Below, piece after piece: positions 34,301 to 47,879 of a DNA stretch of 64,000 bases. The stretch spans positions 7,080,720-7,144,719 of the forward strand of contig OX365950.1 of the NCBI GenBank assembly GCA_947247005.1, in the 5' to 3' direction. The notes under the pieces are model-generated. The model was not told where the DNA came from. It worked only from the letters and a program-made list of their open reading frames with translations, and searched no databases. The stretch is from Spisula solida (lineage: Eukaryota > Mollusca > Bivalvia > Venerida > Mactridae). How positions within the stretch are numbered: the first letter of the stretch is position 1; each line of letters starts with the position of its first letter. A program made the position numbers and the translations under genes.

Positions 34301-34740
34301 AGTTAATGAGCATCATTTAGCTGCAACAAATTGGTGGCTTATAATAATAAGTTATATTTAAGACTACAGGCTTATTTCTGGGTATTTATATATTATCAGC
34401 TCACCATTTCTCCCTCATTAAAGAAAGTAATTAATAAGTGCAACATATTTTTCCTGAATTTATGGTTTACCTTTAACTAATTTTGATTTCTTCCTCGTTA
34501 AACGAAAGCAAAAGTAATTAATGTGTGCCACAATTTTTCTCTGACCTTACAGTTTAACTTTAACTGATTTTGAACACATACTGGAAAGTTTATTTTTGAA
34601 AAGTGTGCTTGCTCTGAGTTGCTCTGTGCAGCTACATCTTGTAAGTAAATGCCCGGCAACACGGCCCTACATCAGCCACAATTAACTTACAGAATAAAAA
34701 ATGTGAGTGCTGACTTGTTTTTTTCACAACAAGCTGTTTG
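31320..34740. other. No gene seen; AT-rich DNA
   Basis: The ORFs at 31463-31666, 32546-32818, 32982-33194 and 33503-33793 have biased AT-driven composition and no domain. A weak relative of the GTTGAGTGCTG repeat lies near 32080-32140 on the minus strand. A degenerate repeat of CATCACTTTGAGCAATGA units is visible at about 32330-32780. Confidence 0.5.
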
Positions 34741-34744
34741 TGCT

Positions 34745-34945
34745 GTATAAAGTGGCCCCATGCATATAGTCAGTGTTGTTGTCCATATGTAAGCCGGTTC
34801 ATGGTGTGACGTAATCGAATTGGTGCCGGCTGTTTGAGGCAGTTGTTGCAATGGCCAAATGGTCTGCTGCATTTGTTTATCGCAGTGCAGGGAGTGGCAT
34901 CATGCAGAGTGGGTTTGGTTCAAATTGTAGGTGTAGGCATTTAGT
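34745..34945 (+). repeat. SINE-like repeat with tRNA-Ser/Leu-like head
   Basis: GTTGCAATGGCCAAATGGTC resembles an A box of a class II tRNA, and TTTGGTTCAAATTGTAGGTG resembles a B box about 65 bp later. A sister copy lies at 56562-56760 and shares CAGTGTTGTT and AGTTGCAATRGCC blocks. It is too diverged to be a working tRNA gene. Confidence 0.5.
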
Positions 34946-37900
34946 ACTGACACAAGTATCAAATCAAGAATATGTACCATTGTAATACATGAATGACAAA
35001 GCAAAAAAGCAAAGTTCAAACTTTAAAAACGAGAAACAAGTAGAGAATGAGCACCAACAATATATATGATCTACTTAATACCCTTACTGACTTAATTTAA
35101 TATTTTTGTAATGTCTTCCTCATAGCATATCACGGAGTATAAAAGTGCATGATGCCATTACAAGATGTATTACTTCAGAGACTTAAAATCAACATACAGG
35201 CAAACTGAAACAGGAAGGAAGGGAATTAAATACAACCATTGACAAACCCACTAAACAGTGCAATCACATAATACCAGTAGATATAGGATAATTCTAGTAC
35301 CTACCGTCTGTAACCCATACCATACAGTCAAACAGGAATTTCCAAGGCAGATTATTACGCCAAAATGAGATCATTAACATACTGTAGCTGTTGTTTTTGA
35401 TAAACATATTATAGTTACATCACATAATCTGGGCGGAGAATGAAATTATTCCACATGAAGTAATTACACAAATACTTAACTGCAAGTTTGAGATCAAAAC
35501 ATATAGAAAGTCTGCAGTCAAACATTAATTTATGTTTCATTACAGTCTTCTGATTAAGCACAGGTGGAAGATGGGTTAAATTGAGTGAATTCCAGACTCG
35601 TCCAACAAAATGATTCCGTTTTTATAAAGATATTTAAGGATTTGTAATTATTTCCAGTGAATACTGTCGCTATGGGCGTGCATCATCAGCGTATATTAAT
35701 GTAGAAGCAAACTATGCCTAAATGCATAAAACATGTTCTACAAAAAGAAAGAAATCAAATCTGGTGTACCATAACCGCTACCGCACTTATTTGATGATTG
35801 CGCTTGGAGCACAGCATGGTGTAACTAGATCTTTAATTATGATGTATTTTTAAAAATATTACTTTTATTTTAAGTAGGCACACATGCATATTTCATAAGT
35901 AAACTAAACCTATTATAATAAATTATAATGAAATTACTTATAATGAAATAAAGATCCGAATTGAGAACCATTAACTTATTAATTCACAGCAAAATGTATA
36001 AGACAAGTATTAGACTTAGTATTTCAATATTCAAATAAATTAACAAATCAAAAACACCTCAGTCAGTTATATAATCACAGCCCAAGAAAGACTATAATCT
36101 AATACATGCTGTCTGAAAATTATTTTGAAGATTTTCTCATTTGAGTTTTGTAATATTTTGAGTCCTTAAAAAGTGGAAATATTCCCAAAGCCTAACTGAC
36201 GGCCAAATGTTTTGAGAGAAAGGGAAGTGTTTTGCTATTTTATTTTTATAGTAACTCACACATAGTAGTTAGAGATCCCTTCAACTTCAATTAAATTGTA
36301 TCAAATTTTGATAAATACCTCCCAAAAGAGTTCATTGTTTACAGTTAAAACAGTGAAACCATCACAGTGACCCTCCTGAAAGTGTCCCATTGTTTTCACC
36401 CCATCATTAAATTGAAGGTTATTCGATCAACTTTTGTACAAAGGTCCGCCTTCTGAAAGTCCCCAAAATTATTTTCAATGACGACCTTTGGTCCTTATTT
36501 CAGTGAAATTGTATCTGTTTTCAATACGGCCCTACTGGACATAATTACAGACTATTACTGGTGACAGAAATAATGGAATGTGACGGGTTCAAGCATGTGG
36601 CATAGTGCTCCTATAATGGGTCCATGCAGTGTTGTATGGTAACAATGTATGGGGGAAATTTAGCTGCAATCTGTTCCACAAATCATAATAATAATGCTAC
36701 CGGGCATTTAGTAATACTGGAGTTCAAAGAAATGTTGATCAAAATCTGTGAAATAGAATGTATTGTTCATGAAAGCGAAAATATAACATGATACAGCTTT
36801 TTTAATACTACAGACATTTAGTAGAACACACTACCTAAACATTATCACTGTGGAATTCCTATAATGGACAGCTAGTCACAGAAATTTGAGCATGCATGGT
36901 CATTTTGGTGCCTATTGGATACTGGACAATTTTATTTAAATTCCATAGAACTTGCCTAAAATTCAGCAATAATACTTAGATTTAGGCAAGTAAAATTAAT
37001 GTTGAATGCGGTTATGACAACCAAAACATATTTAGGTTAACTTGTCTAAGCACTGGCTTAAAACGATTTAATATTAAATCATTCCACGCCCCCTGGGAAC
37101 AATTTCCTCTAACCATGAACTATCTATCATTGATGTAAGTTATAAACAGGACATAAATTTCAAGGAAGTAGATTTTTTAGAGACAATTTCCCAGACGAAA
37201 TCACATGAAAGCAAAGAGGAGACATCTTCCAGAAACTGAATGGCTCATGCATACATGTAAACTGTTTATTTCTACAACTTTATTGTTTAATCTACTCGCT
37301 AACCATATGAGCCATTTTGTTATGTTAAGGAATAATTACATCTCTGGTGTGAAGGGCATGTGGTTTGAGTTTATATCCCTGGAATATATCTATGTATTTA
37401 TGTTATGGTTATGGAGTCAAACCTACACCTGATGGAACTAATCTAAAACCTGTTTTTTTATTGTTTTTTATTATCATCCGGATTTTATATCTCACGGGTG
37501 CTCATTGTACTATAGTAATTTGTACTGAGTCACAATGTATGATAGCACTATAATATAGGCCACAATCTCTCGAAGCATCTCAAGCACAATTTAGACTGAA
37601 CTCAAAATTACGATTTTCTAATTTTGAGACAAATCTAAAGTTGTTTACTTAAGAAATAAACATCGTGCGTAGCACGAGTGATTTAATTTTCCGCATCCGA
37701 ACAAGTGCCCGTGTTTTATTCACCGACAAAATACAAGAACAGAGTTTTTATTTCGATTCTAATTACGATAATATCCTGTACTATTTAACTGCGTGCATTC
37801 CATTTTCACCTATTTGACATTGGACATAATTCCACGCTGAAATTGAGTGGCTTATTAGCTGGTACAATTACCTCCCTCGTTAACGAAAATGACCTTCCTA

Positions 37901-38148
37901 ATTTTTTGAAGGAAATACCACATTTTAAACATTGAAACAATTTTAATAACACGAGTATAGGGTATCTATTTCATGAAATGAAAAATATAAATGAATTGAT
38001 TATCAGAAGTTGTTATGAAACTTAGTTTCGAGACTATATTGGAGTTTCTAAAAATAGATGCGGCATAGCTGTAACACTGGATACTCATTCAACTCGCGAC
38101 TGGCTGAAGTTTTTACTATAAAGTTTACGTTCATTCATTCATAAATAT

Positions 38149-38158
38149 GTCACGTGAT
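38149..38158. promoter_or_regulatory. CACGTG palindrome (E-box/CLEAR-like) in CpG-richer stretch
   Basis: GTCACGTGAT is followed by GCGGGGCGTAAATAG and, 35 bases on, by AAAGGTATGT, which could be a splice donor. The combination would fit a promoter and short first exon of a plus-strand gene, but nothing confirms transcription. Confidence 0.25.
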
Positions 38159-40941
38159 GCGGGGCGTAAATAGTAACAGCCAACTTGAAAGGTATGTTTT
38201 ATTGTGGTAATAATACATGTCCTGGTTTGCTCTATGTGTATATTGATTAATCCGCGGATCATGTTAGAATGTATGATAAATTCGATCAGAACAATTTTTC
38301 TGTATTTTGCATATTTTAAGAGTTGAACAGTATATATTATGTATGTATAATCAGTCTTACAATCTTCGGGCCTGCTGGGACATTAAAGACAGAGTAAGAT
38401 TTCACCATTTATGTAACCTCAGGGAGCCCATTGCCTAACCAAAACGCTACCAAGTAGCCCAAAATAATGGAGAGCTTTTCTTAGTCTATGCAACGACACA
38501 GCGCAATTTTTTTTCGAATTCCTTGAAATCTGAGTCAGTTACAGAAACATAAAATAGAAACTTCAGGGTACATTTTATCAAAGCACTTACAGAAGTATTA
38601 AACTTATAGGAATTTTTTATAATGCTTTGACAACAAATAATTGGGGACAATTAATGCATTTACTGGACCATTATTAGTATTGCAGATCCATTTAACACAC
38701 TTTGTGGTTGTAAAATAATTATGCAGATTTTGAATTTGATGTCTGTAAGTGCTTTGATAAAACAGTACCCAGGTGTCCACTTGATTCATGATTTATGTGA
38801 GGACATGTGAACAGTGTCAGATCTAGAGGTAAGGTGGGTACAAAGTCACAAAGTTCTTGTTAAAAACTATATAGTGTTGTACTGTTTATTGTAGATTAAG
38901 TAGCATGCGGTCAAAATACCTTAACATTTTATAACATAATGAGCAGGTTAAGTGTAACACTGTTTCTACCATCCAGTAGGTTGATTATATAGAATGTTTG
39001 TATGTTATATGAACCGTGATCGAAGATTATAATAGTGATTATAATTAATGCTATCAAATTAACGATCCAGTATTCATGGTGACCCTTTAATAAAGAATTT
39101 ATTTATTTCTTTACACCATTTTTACACATGACAAGGTATCATTCTTGACTTTCAGTTTTCTTAAATTGTTACTTGTAATTATCTATTTTTCTGCTTTAGT
39201 GATTTAATTTAAGTATGATATTGCTATATACTTTCTCTTACAATAGCGTGGAAAATCGCAATGGCATTTAAGAGTGGTTGGCTCAATAAATCACACACAT
39301 AATCATGATACCTCAGATTTTTATCAATTGGCCGTGCAATGTTCCGTGCAACATTCTTGAAGGGTATTATGAGCACCTGTTACACAATCGCTGATGAGTT
39401 TTAATGTCTGTTTGAACTTTCTGTTCCAATTTAATTAGCTTGACTGTGCATACCCAAAGCAATTAATACACATAACTATGTACTTTAATATCAAAATAGG
39501 TAATATGTGTATATGTTATTACCTTATGTCTCTTTAATGAGGGTATACGTATGAGATATTGAAATTATAGTACATTAAGTAGTATTAATTTGATACATGT
39601 ATAGTATTTGTTTTGTTTACTATACAAAAATCATTAAAAAAGTTAAATTTGACTTCTTTTCTTTAAGGAACTAGAGAATTATAAGCCATGCATGTGCTAC
39701 CTTTTATAAACATTGACTTCCTAAGATAAGACTGGACATTCTTATTAAATAGTTGAAGTTAATCCAAGAAAAATCTCTGCTCAAATGTTATGTCTCAAAT
39801 AATTGAGATTTCTCTCATATGTCAAAATCAGTACAATTGCATTACAAAACAAACGAAAGTTTCAGATTATTCTCATAATTTTTTTCATTTCAAAAGTAAT
39901 AAATATCTCAATATAATTAGACTCAGATTTTAACAAAATCTCAAGTTTTAAACTGAAATATCTATTTCATAACTTGATACGTTTAGGGAGTTCAGGAGTC
40001 TGGGTAAGAGATTTTCACAGAAAAGACTTGATCCCCTGAGACCTTGGTGCCACCATTTCTAACTTTTACATGTTACAAAAACATGTAAATAACTGTACTC
40101 GATGCACAGATAACGCCCGTTTTTTTGTTAGTTAATAGAACTGATAGAGACGCTTTGTTATTTATCAGTAGTAAACGCTTTCTAGCTCATTATTTTCTTG
40201 ATAGTTTCGAGATCTTAACTATCAAGTCTTCATACTTCGGTAACATTCTCCCTGTCCATCAAATTTAACATTGCATGTCTGAACATTTTAACATATGTAT
40301 TGCTTGTACAGAATAAAGAACTTGCAGTCAATGATGTTTAAACGAGTTGTACATGACATCTAATTTATCTTGTTCTGTTCTGTCATATTATTTTAGCAAG
40401 CTTACTTAATTATACAATCATAGCTTAAATAATATTTAAATAATTCCTATCTAATCTCCTGCGAAATGTGGTTCATGAAATCAAGACTCAATGGCACCTT
40501 TAATTTTTTTTAAAAAATGTAAACCATGAACCACCCCTCAAAGGAACTTTTGGAAATGAAGAGTTCTTACAAACGTTTCATTAATATTTTGTGAACTGCC
40601 AAAAGGATTCTTAATAGCAAGCTCCTCATGAATTGTTCTTGATAACAATAATGGTTGTTTCATGTACAATAAAATATAATTAAGAAATAAACTATGAAAA
40701 ACAGTAGTATTCCAGTTGTTATACTATGGTTTGTCATTCTGATGCGTAGGAATTATTATAACCACGAAGGCCTGAGTTGTTAATAACAAAGCGTCAGAAC
40801 CACAAACCAATTGTAAAACAAAGGTAAACTACGGCTTTTAAACATTTTATTTCGATTCTAACATGATTTCAGCGCGCAACTATATATCAAGCCAGTTTTA
40901 TTTTGCGAGAGTATGTTGTTAACGTTACTTGTTTACCTGCA

Positions 40942-40968
40942 TGACGTCATAAAAACGATGTTACGTCA
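40942..40968. promoter_or_regulatory. CRE-like site pair
   Basis: A full TGACGTCA palindrome at 40942-40949 and TTACGTCA at 40961-40968 lie 11 bases apart in otherwise CpG-poor DNA. CREB/ATF factors bind such sites; function here is inferred only from the motif. Confidence 0.25.
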
Positions 40969-41553
40969 CTTTCATAGTGTAACGGCTGATATGTAACAAA
41001 GCTATGATTTGTTCTTTGTCTTTATAGGTAAAAACGCCGGTCATGTCAGAATCTTTGACAGTACATGAGAAGTTATCATACAGAAAGATTTAAGGACAGT
41101 TAAATTTTCAATAGTGTACCAAGTACGAAAAATTCCGAAACATAAGTGTATTAAATGTTCCAACATAGCAAAATTTATTTCAGATCAATCAGTTATTACA
41201 ACTTTAATTATGATTCTTAATTTTTAGCTTCAGAAGTTTATTGCTTTTTTTAAACCATTACTGATAATGATATGTTGTAAATAATTACTTTTTGTAATTT
41301 GATTCGGTAATAAAATATGCTTTAACTGATTTCTGGAGTTATCTATTAATAAAACCAAATGTATGGTTGTATTTTAAATCTATCTGACTATGGATTTTTA
41401 CCTGCAGCTATGTATCTTTCGGAGCACTTTATTTTATACTGCAATCTGAGTACAAATTAATATTATACATTTCTCAGGCTTAAAATAAGTTATTGCTTGT
41501 TTATCCTCTACCAGCTAAACTCTACCAAAACATTTTCGTATTGAAAACAATTC

Positions 41554-41804
41554 GCTGGCTTAGAATAGGAAGGTCGTAAGTTACAAAATCTATATTTTGA
41601 GAAAACAAGACAAAACTGTCTGAAAACTACTCTTTACGTATAGAAAAACAAGCTTTTTAAACTTCAGTTAGGTCAACATGACCACCTCTGATTTTCATGA
41701 AAATAGGCTCATAAGAATTAAGCGCCTTGAGATGCAGGTTTCAATTATGCTTGAGCCTCATAAGGTCATATGTAGTACTTACAACCTTCTAATTCTAAGC
41801 CAGC
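41554..41804. mobile_element. Uninterrupted copy of the GCTGGCTT-end MITE
   Basis: GCTGGCTTAGAATAGGAAGG with TCGTAAGT at the left is inverted at the right as ACTTACAACCTTCTAATTCT then AAGCCAGC. It is 251 bp and AT-rich inside. It is the empty-site counterpart of 9049-9609. The ORF 41678-41884 runs across its right end and is not a gene. Confidence 0.85.
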
Positions 41805-43300
41805 AAATAGGAGGGGGGGGGGTTGATGGGATTATTTTAGCAAAAGTTGTGAAACAACCAATATTTATTTTTAGGCCTCATTGAAACATACATCATATTT
41901 ATTTGAAAACTTGAAATTTATGAGAGCAATTGGAAAGGCACTTGCATGTAGATGGTATCAGCTTGCTGGTAATGACATGAAGTATTCGAGAGTGTCAGAG
42001 TAATAGAAATATACATCAACATGCAGTAATTACATACTCAACTTGGTGATGAAATATTAACCAGCAAGTGTTGAAAATTAAAACAAAGATCTCGAGTACC
42101 TTCGTATACCCTGTAAATCTTGATAAAACAGATGATGTTACCACAAGAAAACAGCAACTGTTATTCTGTCTGGAAAGATAATGATTAGAGATCTATTAGG
42201 CCACAATTTTTTTTATTTTTAGGTTTACAATTTTTTAAAAAATATTTTGCTGCTTGGAGGAAATAATGGGAATGAACTAAGAGGGTTCTTACATAGAATC
42301 TATTAAGCCATATTTTTATTTTTAGATTTATTGATTTTTTTAAATTTTGCGACCTGGAGGAGAGTTCAATGGAAATATATCGAGCGGATCTGAAAGGTCC
42401 TAATTTTTTTAGATTTCCCTTAACCAAAGAATAAAAAATCTGGTCTGAATGGCATGGTCTCTACCTTATAGACAACTGCACATAAATATCAAAGATGCTA
42501 TGAGAGTAATTATACTAGAAAGTCCTAGGTAAAAAAACTAAAATTTCATTTACATGATAGTTCAGGCAATTATTTTTAGGTCTAATTTAACTGTATGCTG
42601 CTTCATCAAATACACAATATGCCAAGATAAAAGTTGTTTCTATTTAACAAAAATTATTCTATAAGGCCAGATGAAATATTTCCTGCTTTTATCATAATAA
42701 ATACCTCCCCCTTCTAATTTAACGAAGAAAAGTGATCATACAGTCATTGTATAATTTTTTTTCTATCATACATTTATGAATAATTTTGTATTTACAATTT
42801 ATCATGCACATTTTAAAATAATTTTCTAACATTTGTTTTAAATAAAAGAAGAACAGATTCAGACGGACTACATTAAAGATAGGGATTAAGCCGGGATGAT
42901 AATCTAGGAATACTTTTTATCTGGCCTTATAATTAATGGCCTTAATACAGAGAGGCTGATGGAATAATTAAAGGTTGTTAAACACTAGGGTGTAAGTTTT
43001 TGTGTTGTGATAAACTGATAGAAAGTTGTTATATATTTCAACAGAATGTTCTGTACAATAGTATTAAAAACAATAATTCAACATCAGAAACAACATTTAA
43101 TGACATGAAACAGAAACAAGTTTATTTATAAGCCATCTTTTATAATTTGTACAGTGGACAATACCAGGCCAATTTTGTTTTCATAGCAATTGATAAATAC
43201 TAATGGACATGAAATAAATTGTTCAAGTATATTACAATCTTTATATGAATGTTTTGGTTGTGAGAACATCCACCTTGGGTAACAGTACTTGGAACTAGGT
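41805..43300. other. No gene seen; AT-rich DNA
   Basis: A degenerate duplication around GATCTATTAGGCCACAATTTTTTT and ATCTATTAAGCCATATTTTT (about 42190-42320) and a poly(G) run near 41812 are the only features noticed. Confidence 0.5.
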
Positions 43301-43303
43301 TTC

Positions 43304-43765
43304 TCAATGAGATCTATTCAGCTATGAAGTTTCAAATTGGTATCTCTTATACTGTTCAAGTTATGGCCCGGACAAGAATTAAGTATGAAAAATTACAAAG
43401 GGCCATTACTCCAAAAATATACAATCAAGAGTTATGGTTTTTGTGCACTGCACTTCCCCTCAATGAGGTCTATTCACCTATAAAGTTTCAAATTGATATC
43501 TCAAATACTGTTCAAATTATGGCCCGGACAAGAATTAAGTATAAAAAATTACAAAGGGGAATAACTCAAAAAATATGCAATCAAAAGTTATGGTTCTTGT
43601 GCACTGCACTTCCAATCAATGAGGTCTATTCACCTATGAAGTTTCATATTGATATCTCTAATACTGTTCAAGTTATTGCCGGGACAAAAGTGTGACGGAC
43701 AGACGGACGGATGGAAGGACAGACAAAGCGGCGACTATATGCTCACCCTTCGGGGAGCATAATAA
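43304..43765 (+). repeat. Dispersed element with 156-bp internal repeats and TTCGGGGAGCATAA end
   Basis: A 156-bp unit starting TCAATGAGRTCTATTCA occurs at 43304, 43460 and 43616 (last one shortened). It ends in a GACGGACAGACGGACGG run and CTCACCCTTCGGGGAGCATA. Since 156 is divisible by three, a 123-codon ORF (43324-43695) spans it, but this is a by-product of the repeat. Confidence 0.75.
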
Positions 43766-46700
43766 AGACTTAATATAAAGAGGCAACACAGTTGGGTAAA
43801 CCCAGACTTCCCTGTGAGCCTATAACATTGACATAGTATGTGTACAAAGGCAAAGTAATATTAATATATTACATGTAAGGGTATAGTTGCAGGACTGGTT
43901 GGATGATTATTAAGATCATTATACTGTGACTGGGTGGTCTTCATACAGCTGAAATATACTGTTGGTGGGATATTAATATAAGACAAAAAGAAAACAAGAT
44001 ATTTCTTATCAAATAGAATCAAGTATCAGTACGTCAATGATAAATACCCGTCATAGTCCGGATAGTGTAAGTGAAATTGCAGCAACGTTTGAAAGAGCAA
44101 CTCCAAAAGAGCAACACAAGAAACCATGCCAAGGATATATAGACAGGAGCAAGTTTTTGTACCGGCACATCACAGTGATAACAAATCCCTAAAATACTTG
44201 AGTTACAAAACAAATAATGTTAATGTTTATACATGGAATAGTATTCCCATTTCAAGTGGGGTGTATAGTCTCTAGACTGTCATAATACATACATCTAAGC
44301 CTCCAGGAAGCCTGCTAACACTATTAGTTTCCACCGAGGAATTAATAAGAGTACTATAGAAGCCGTGATGGCACGAGAACTATGTAAAGCAGTCCGGTAA
44401 ATAGGAGGTAATACAGACACTCGCATATGAAGACGGATTAGTTCTTTCTCCAGAATATGTTCCATTAATACACCAAGACAGACGATAAACAGTTGCATGG
44501 CTTATGGTTTCTGGGTAACAGAAATACAAGAAGTCGTCAAAGAGAATACTAATCTGGCGCAGGATTTATTCTTGAAGCATACATATGTTTGTAAAATGTT
44601 TTGCAGAGACGTTGGGAAAGGCAATTTAAATATACAAATACCTTTATTTATCCTACATGTATCGTTTTATTATACATGTATATTACAATGTCTATAAAAT
44701 ATATTTTCATCAAAAGAAAGTCCCAGACCAGATGCACATCAAAGAATTGGTACGATTACAAACTTTATAACCAGAATTATTAATTTATGAAAACTGATGT
44801 TGGCACCAAAGGTCATTCAAAAGCACAAAAACATGAATGTTAAAATTGTACTAAAATTGGTCATAACAAACAATCAAAGTACTGATAGCATCAAACGTTG
44901 TATTGAACCAGTAGGATACAAATCAAAGCACTGATGGCATCAGAGGTTGAACTGAAATAGTATGAGGCAGACTAGCCTCAGTGAAAATTTGAGAAAATTA
45001 CCAAAATAAGCGTGTCTTTTGGAGGAGGAACTTAGCCTCGAATATACCCTAGAAAAAATTTGTCTCAGTGCTTTTTTGTCACAGCCAACAAAAAACAAAC
45101 CCCAAGTGCACACCTTCCCATACACTTCCCATCCAGATTAACATGTGGTTTCATGACTGTAACTAAAATAATTTTGGAAGTACATGCAATGCGACCAAAC
45201 CAAGTACATTTGTACATTTTTTTGCCATCTCAAAACCTGGTTTAACAAATTTTAGTTTCATCATTTTGGAAATAAATACATGTTTGCACCAACAAGCTAT
45301 TTGAAAATCCCACAATACATTAGAAAGTTATCACATCATTGTTGCCTGATGGGCTTGACACAAAACCATAAAATGGCTGTCAACCAGTAGGTGACAGTAA
45401 TAACAAACAAACAGCATGAAAACCAAGAAGTTCAGACAATATAACAAATGACCACGCAGATATAAAACCTTCACTAGCTAGGTAACACAAGACTATCTTT
45501 TTGTTACAAACTACCCTTTGAAAATCAACCAGAGTAACCTAAAACTATGCACATAGTATTTTATTACAGCCGTTTTTTTATTTTCTCCTTAGACTATCAT
45601 TAATCATTCCTAACAAGCAACAAAGACATCTTAACTTGGAGTCAAAGTTTTCCTGTAATTTATGCAAAGTTAAGAGTACCCAGTTTGAATATAGGTGTGT
45701 GGTAATGTACCCTAACTGGCATGCCAATCTTAAATGAGCCACACACAAAAAACTAAATGACAGATTTTTGCATGTAATATATTACTGTATTAGCATGTAA
45801 TAGTGGCAAATGTTACCCAAATAAAGAATCAGTTGTCTGACTCAAGAGAGAAGCATTTCAACCTACCGTACAAATGGATAAGTTAGTGAAGTTGAAATAT
45901 TAGCGAATTTCACAAATAAAAAAGTTTGCTAACATTTGCTCTAGAGTACATGTATATATATCGTCCAGCAAAAAAAAGTGAAGAAATATTAGTAATTCAG
46001 CATTTGAAACTAAAACAATTGCTAATATTTCTGCATGATAAATGTCAAAAATTTATAATTTGCTAACTAAGAAATACATGGAAATCACAAATATAATTCA
46101 GGTTACATGTCATTGTATTATAGCTAAATATATGAATAAGCTCTGAACACTGCAATTTCTGTATGTACAATGTTCACTAATGTCACTAGTCAGGCCGGGC
46201 TGCGGTGAATGATGTTTTCAAATTAACAGTATCATCTTCCCCCCCCCGCAAATATTATATTAATTACACAATTTGTGTTGAAAGAAAATTAAAACACCAA
46301 CATTATTGTGACATAAAAATGATGTATGTTCAGCATGAGGAGCATGTGCCGTTGAACATGCACTTTAATAAATCAACAATAACGATAATGAAAATATCAT
46401 CATTTTGGGAGAGTTAAGCACCAACAGCAATACTGCCAAGTATTTCCAGTAAATTTGTTAATTTAAATACAAAATGTATCTCAAATTACGTTTATTGTGA
46501 TTTATTGAATATTACTGCACCAATATTCAACAGTATAATTAAACACCTCACTTACAGAGCACTTCAATAAGATTGCCTCAAAATTAATACTGTATGTTGT
46601 GTATTATTTGCCAAGTTTTTAATTTCTAACTATTATTTGAAAATTTGAGTTCCTCACAATTTCATGAATCTGCATCAATATACAATATAACCTGAAAACC

Positions 46701-47745
46701 TATATACTGGAATTAATCAACCACAAATTCATAAATGCGCAAAAATGAATTCGCAGAATAAAGATCACTCAAAATTTCAGTGATTTATAGTTAAACCATT
46801 CTCATTCCATCCATTTCACATAATTTGCTCTTTAAGCTATAAAAATAATCATTGAATATATGCTAGGTTATCATCTAATTCTTTATCTCAAAAAGGGACA
46901 CAACTACGAATTCCTGAAAAATAGTTTTGAATTATAGATTCCAATTCCCAATATTGACATTATACTCAGGATAAATGCAATCACCCCTGAAGGATATTCG
47001 GAACATACATACATGCCAGATCTCCGGCATCATGCATGAGTTTCGTGCATTTGAGACTTTACTTACGCATGATCAGAGGCAAATTGATCAAATCTCACAC
47101 ATTTCTTGGACATATTAAACCTGAATGATAATCTAGGTATTTATTTACCTGTATTCTCACCTTATTTTAAAATCTCAATACAAAGATCAATTAACTAAAA
47201 AATGTGTTTTCAAGGGTTCCATGAGTGGTGATATTATTGATGTTTTACGGTAAACAATATAATGACCACTCACAAAATGAAGGTTTTACTTTTCTTGTAG
47301 AAAGCTGCTAACTTCTGTAAGATAACATCATCATTTTACAGACAATTACCAAACCAAATTAACTTGTCAAGCATTGAATCTAAACACAACTGTCAGATCG
47401 TATGTAAGTTGAAGTCATGGTCTGTAGAGAAATCAAGATGTTCGCAACAATTACATCATTCGTTCATGCAAAATGAAAAACATCTGTTCCTTAAATAGTT
47501 TTTACTTTGAATGTATGTAAAATGCATAACTGTAATTTAATTGCCAAAGACAAAAGATTCTTACAAGATTTTAAGTTAAGTAATTAAGAATTCAGAAATG
47601 AATTAATCATTAGATCTAACCAACCTCATATTGTTACCATGCTATGTAAGAAGTTCTGCCAGGAGTTATGTAACTAGATTTGCCTGATGTTTGAAACAAT
47701 TAACAATATGATGTTAAACACAATTTATTGTCTTTTTTTAAATAT
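43766..47745. other. No gene seen; AT-rich DNA
   Basis: The stretch 44295-44500 is less AT-rich, and two overlapping minus-strand frames are partly open, but neither shows a recognisable domain. A poly(C) run is at about 46239-46248. Confidence 0.5.
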
Positions 47746-47879
47746 GGAGCATAACCTTTATTTGCAAGTTAGCTTTCTGGTGAAATATGGCAGGCCATAT
47801 GAGTGCCTCCACCCGTGTTTGAACCCAGATTGCCAGATTAGACGGCAAGCGTGCTAACCATAGAGCTATGGAGGCATCT
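47746..47879 (-). repeat. tRNA-derived SINE, minus-strand copy
   Basis: The reverse complement starts GCCTCCATAGCTCTATGGTT and contains AGCACGCTTGCCGTCTAATC (A-box region and anticodon-like stem) and GGGTTCAAACACGGGTGGAG (B box). The tail CACTCATATGGCCTGCCATA and AGAAAGCT matches the copy at 59601. The anticodon loop lacks T at position 33, so it is not a functional tRNA. Confidence 0.75.

Larger units (their letters stand above)
34946..41553. other. No gene seen; AT-rich DNA
   Basis: Short ORFs (37205-37432, 37365-37553, 38604-38789) lack coding character. The stretch 37640-38210 is richer in G+C and CpG than its surroundings and could be a promoter area, and a CRE-like pair lies near 40942; both are listed separately. 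Confidence 0.5.

Noticed and set aside
43324..43695. 123-codon ORF with repeated segments
   Set aside because: The 156-bp dispersed-element unit creates it; no domain and no splice or promoter context.
44295..44498. 67-codon minus-strand ORF in a less AT-rich stretch
   Set aside because: Two overlapping frames look equally plausible and neither shows a motif; insufficient for a call.
47746..47879. Functional tRNA gene
   Set aside because: tRNA-like boxes are present, but T33 and T-stem pairing are missing and a sister copy shares the non-tRNA tail, so it is a SINE.
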